Below, piece after piece: positions 63,399-64,000 of a DNA stretch of 64,000 bases. The DNA lies in the NCBI GenBank assembly GCA_963931865.1, contig OZ007511.1, forward strand, positions 3,319,308 through 3,383,307, in the 5' to 3' direction. The first letter of the stretch is position 1. Every line of letters begins with the position of its first letter. The position numbers were made by a program, and so were the translations under genes. The notes below the pieces were generated by a model. It searched no databases and had not been told where the DNA came from. It saw nothing but the letters and a program-made list of their open reading frames with translations. Origin of the DNA: Axinella damicornis (taxonomy: Eukaryota; Porifera; Demospongiae; Axinellida; Axinellidae).

Positions 63399-64000
63399 GT
63401 ACGTAGCTGATTTGTACACATTCAGCCACCTACCGCAGGCGTAGCCAGCATATGGCAACCGAGTTGCCTTGGTTAAAAGTTCACTATTGTGGGTGTGTCC
63501 ACATAATAAATATATGCTAGCATGCTGAGCAACGTGCTTGTAACTGGACGCCATGCAGGAGCTTATGAGCGGCGGAGCCGCGAAGGAGTGTGTAACTCCG
63601 GTTCCGTCCAAATCCTAATTGCTTACATATTTCCGTTTTGGAAACGAAGAAGAAGGCGTCTCCAAACGGTGAGGGGTCCCGGGATCTTCAAATCTACCAC
63701 GTTTTTGTGGCAAATCGCTTTCACTGTCAGCCGTTCGCTTGGCCATTTCACTGCGGCTAGGTCAAAGGCGCTCCGCTGAGTGAGTGTCAAACTTCTCACA
63801 TCGCTCATGTCGTCATTATGACGCTAGATTGAAGAACAGGTTTCCATATTTGGAAGTTCGCTAGCTATTAATTTGGATTTGGACGGCACTCGGGTGTATG
63901 CGGTAGTTGCACGCTCCTCTGCGGCTCCGCTGCTCATAAGCTCCTGATGTCATATAGCTAAGCTGGATCACATGCAGTCATACTGCATGCGAGATTAACT
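63399..64000 (+). other. Start of the next gene 2 intron
   Basis: Contains one inverted-repeat element (63556-63946). No exon before the window ends. Confidence 0.6.
63556..63946. mobile_element. Inverted-repeat element, 391 bp
   Basis: CAGGAGCTTATGAGCGGCGG and CCGCTGCTCATAAGCTCCTG are inverted with one mismatch in the outer arms. A second complementary block (CCGTCCAAATCCTAATT / AATTTGGATTTGGACGG) lies inside. ATG flanks both ends as a possible 3-bp duplication. Confidence 0.7.

Overview
The window is eukaryotic genomic DNA from an early-branching animal, most likely a demosponge. The evidence is long intron-rich genes with GT-AG splice sites, dozens of extracellular Calx-beta domains, and introns full of microsatellites, minisatellites and short inverted-repeat transposons. 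No prokaryotic features were seen. The assignment to sponges is an inference from gene content: giant secreted Calx-beta proteins arranged head to tail resemble the sponge aggregation factor clusters.

Both protein genes are on the + strand. Gene 1 enters from the left edge (5' end missing) and ends with a stop codon at 17383. Its 11 visible exons encode five Calx-beta domains (the first one partial) followed by a VWD/ITIH_C-like C-terminal module. Gene 2 starts only 203 bp downstream, at 17587, with a signal peptide and an IgGFc-binding-protein N-terminal domain on a single 1.5-kb exon. It continues to the right edge without ending. I count 66 exons, about 4,258 residues and 32 Calx-beta domains (the last one half present), plus one C2 domain exon placed between the two halves of domain 27.

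Every Calx-beta domain is encoded by two exons split at the same place, just after a Gly. Every intron in both genes is phase 1, so every internal exon can be skipped or duplicated without a frameshift. Gene 2 has grown by tandem duplication in blocks: a 476-bp one-domain unit (32.3-34.4 kb), a 1.39-kb two-domain unit (37.7-45.6 kb, six rounds, two nearly identical), a 1.6-kb two-domain unit (47.0-52.7 kb, three rounds), and a cysteine-containing two-domain unit (55.4-63.4 kb, three rounds).

The long introns hold non-autonomous DNA transposons. The main family has TAGCCTCG termini and mostly 9-bp target duplications; another has TACCGTATA-like termini flanked by TA; there are also foldback elements. 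The introns also contain a candidate tRNA-Thr(AGT) gene, a 23-bp minisatellite, a 27-bp minisatellite, a 40-bp satellite and a 1-kb polypyrimidine block. No autonomous transposase or reverse-transcriptase gene was recognised. All exon boundaries were read by eye from splice consensus, phase and domain homology; transcript data would be needed to confirm them.
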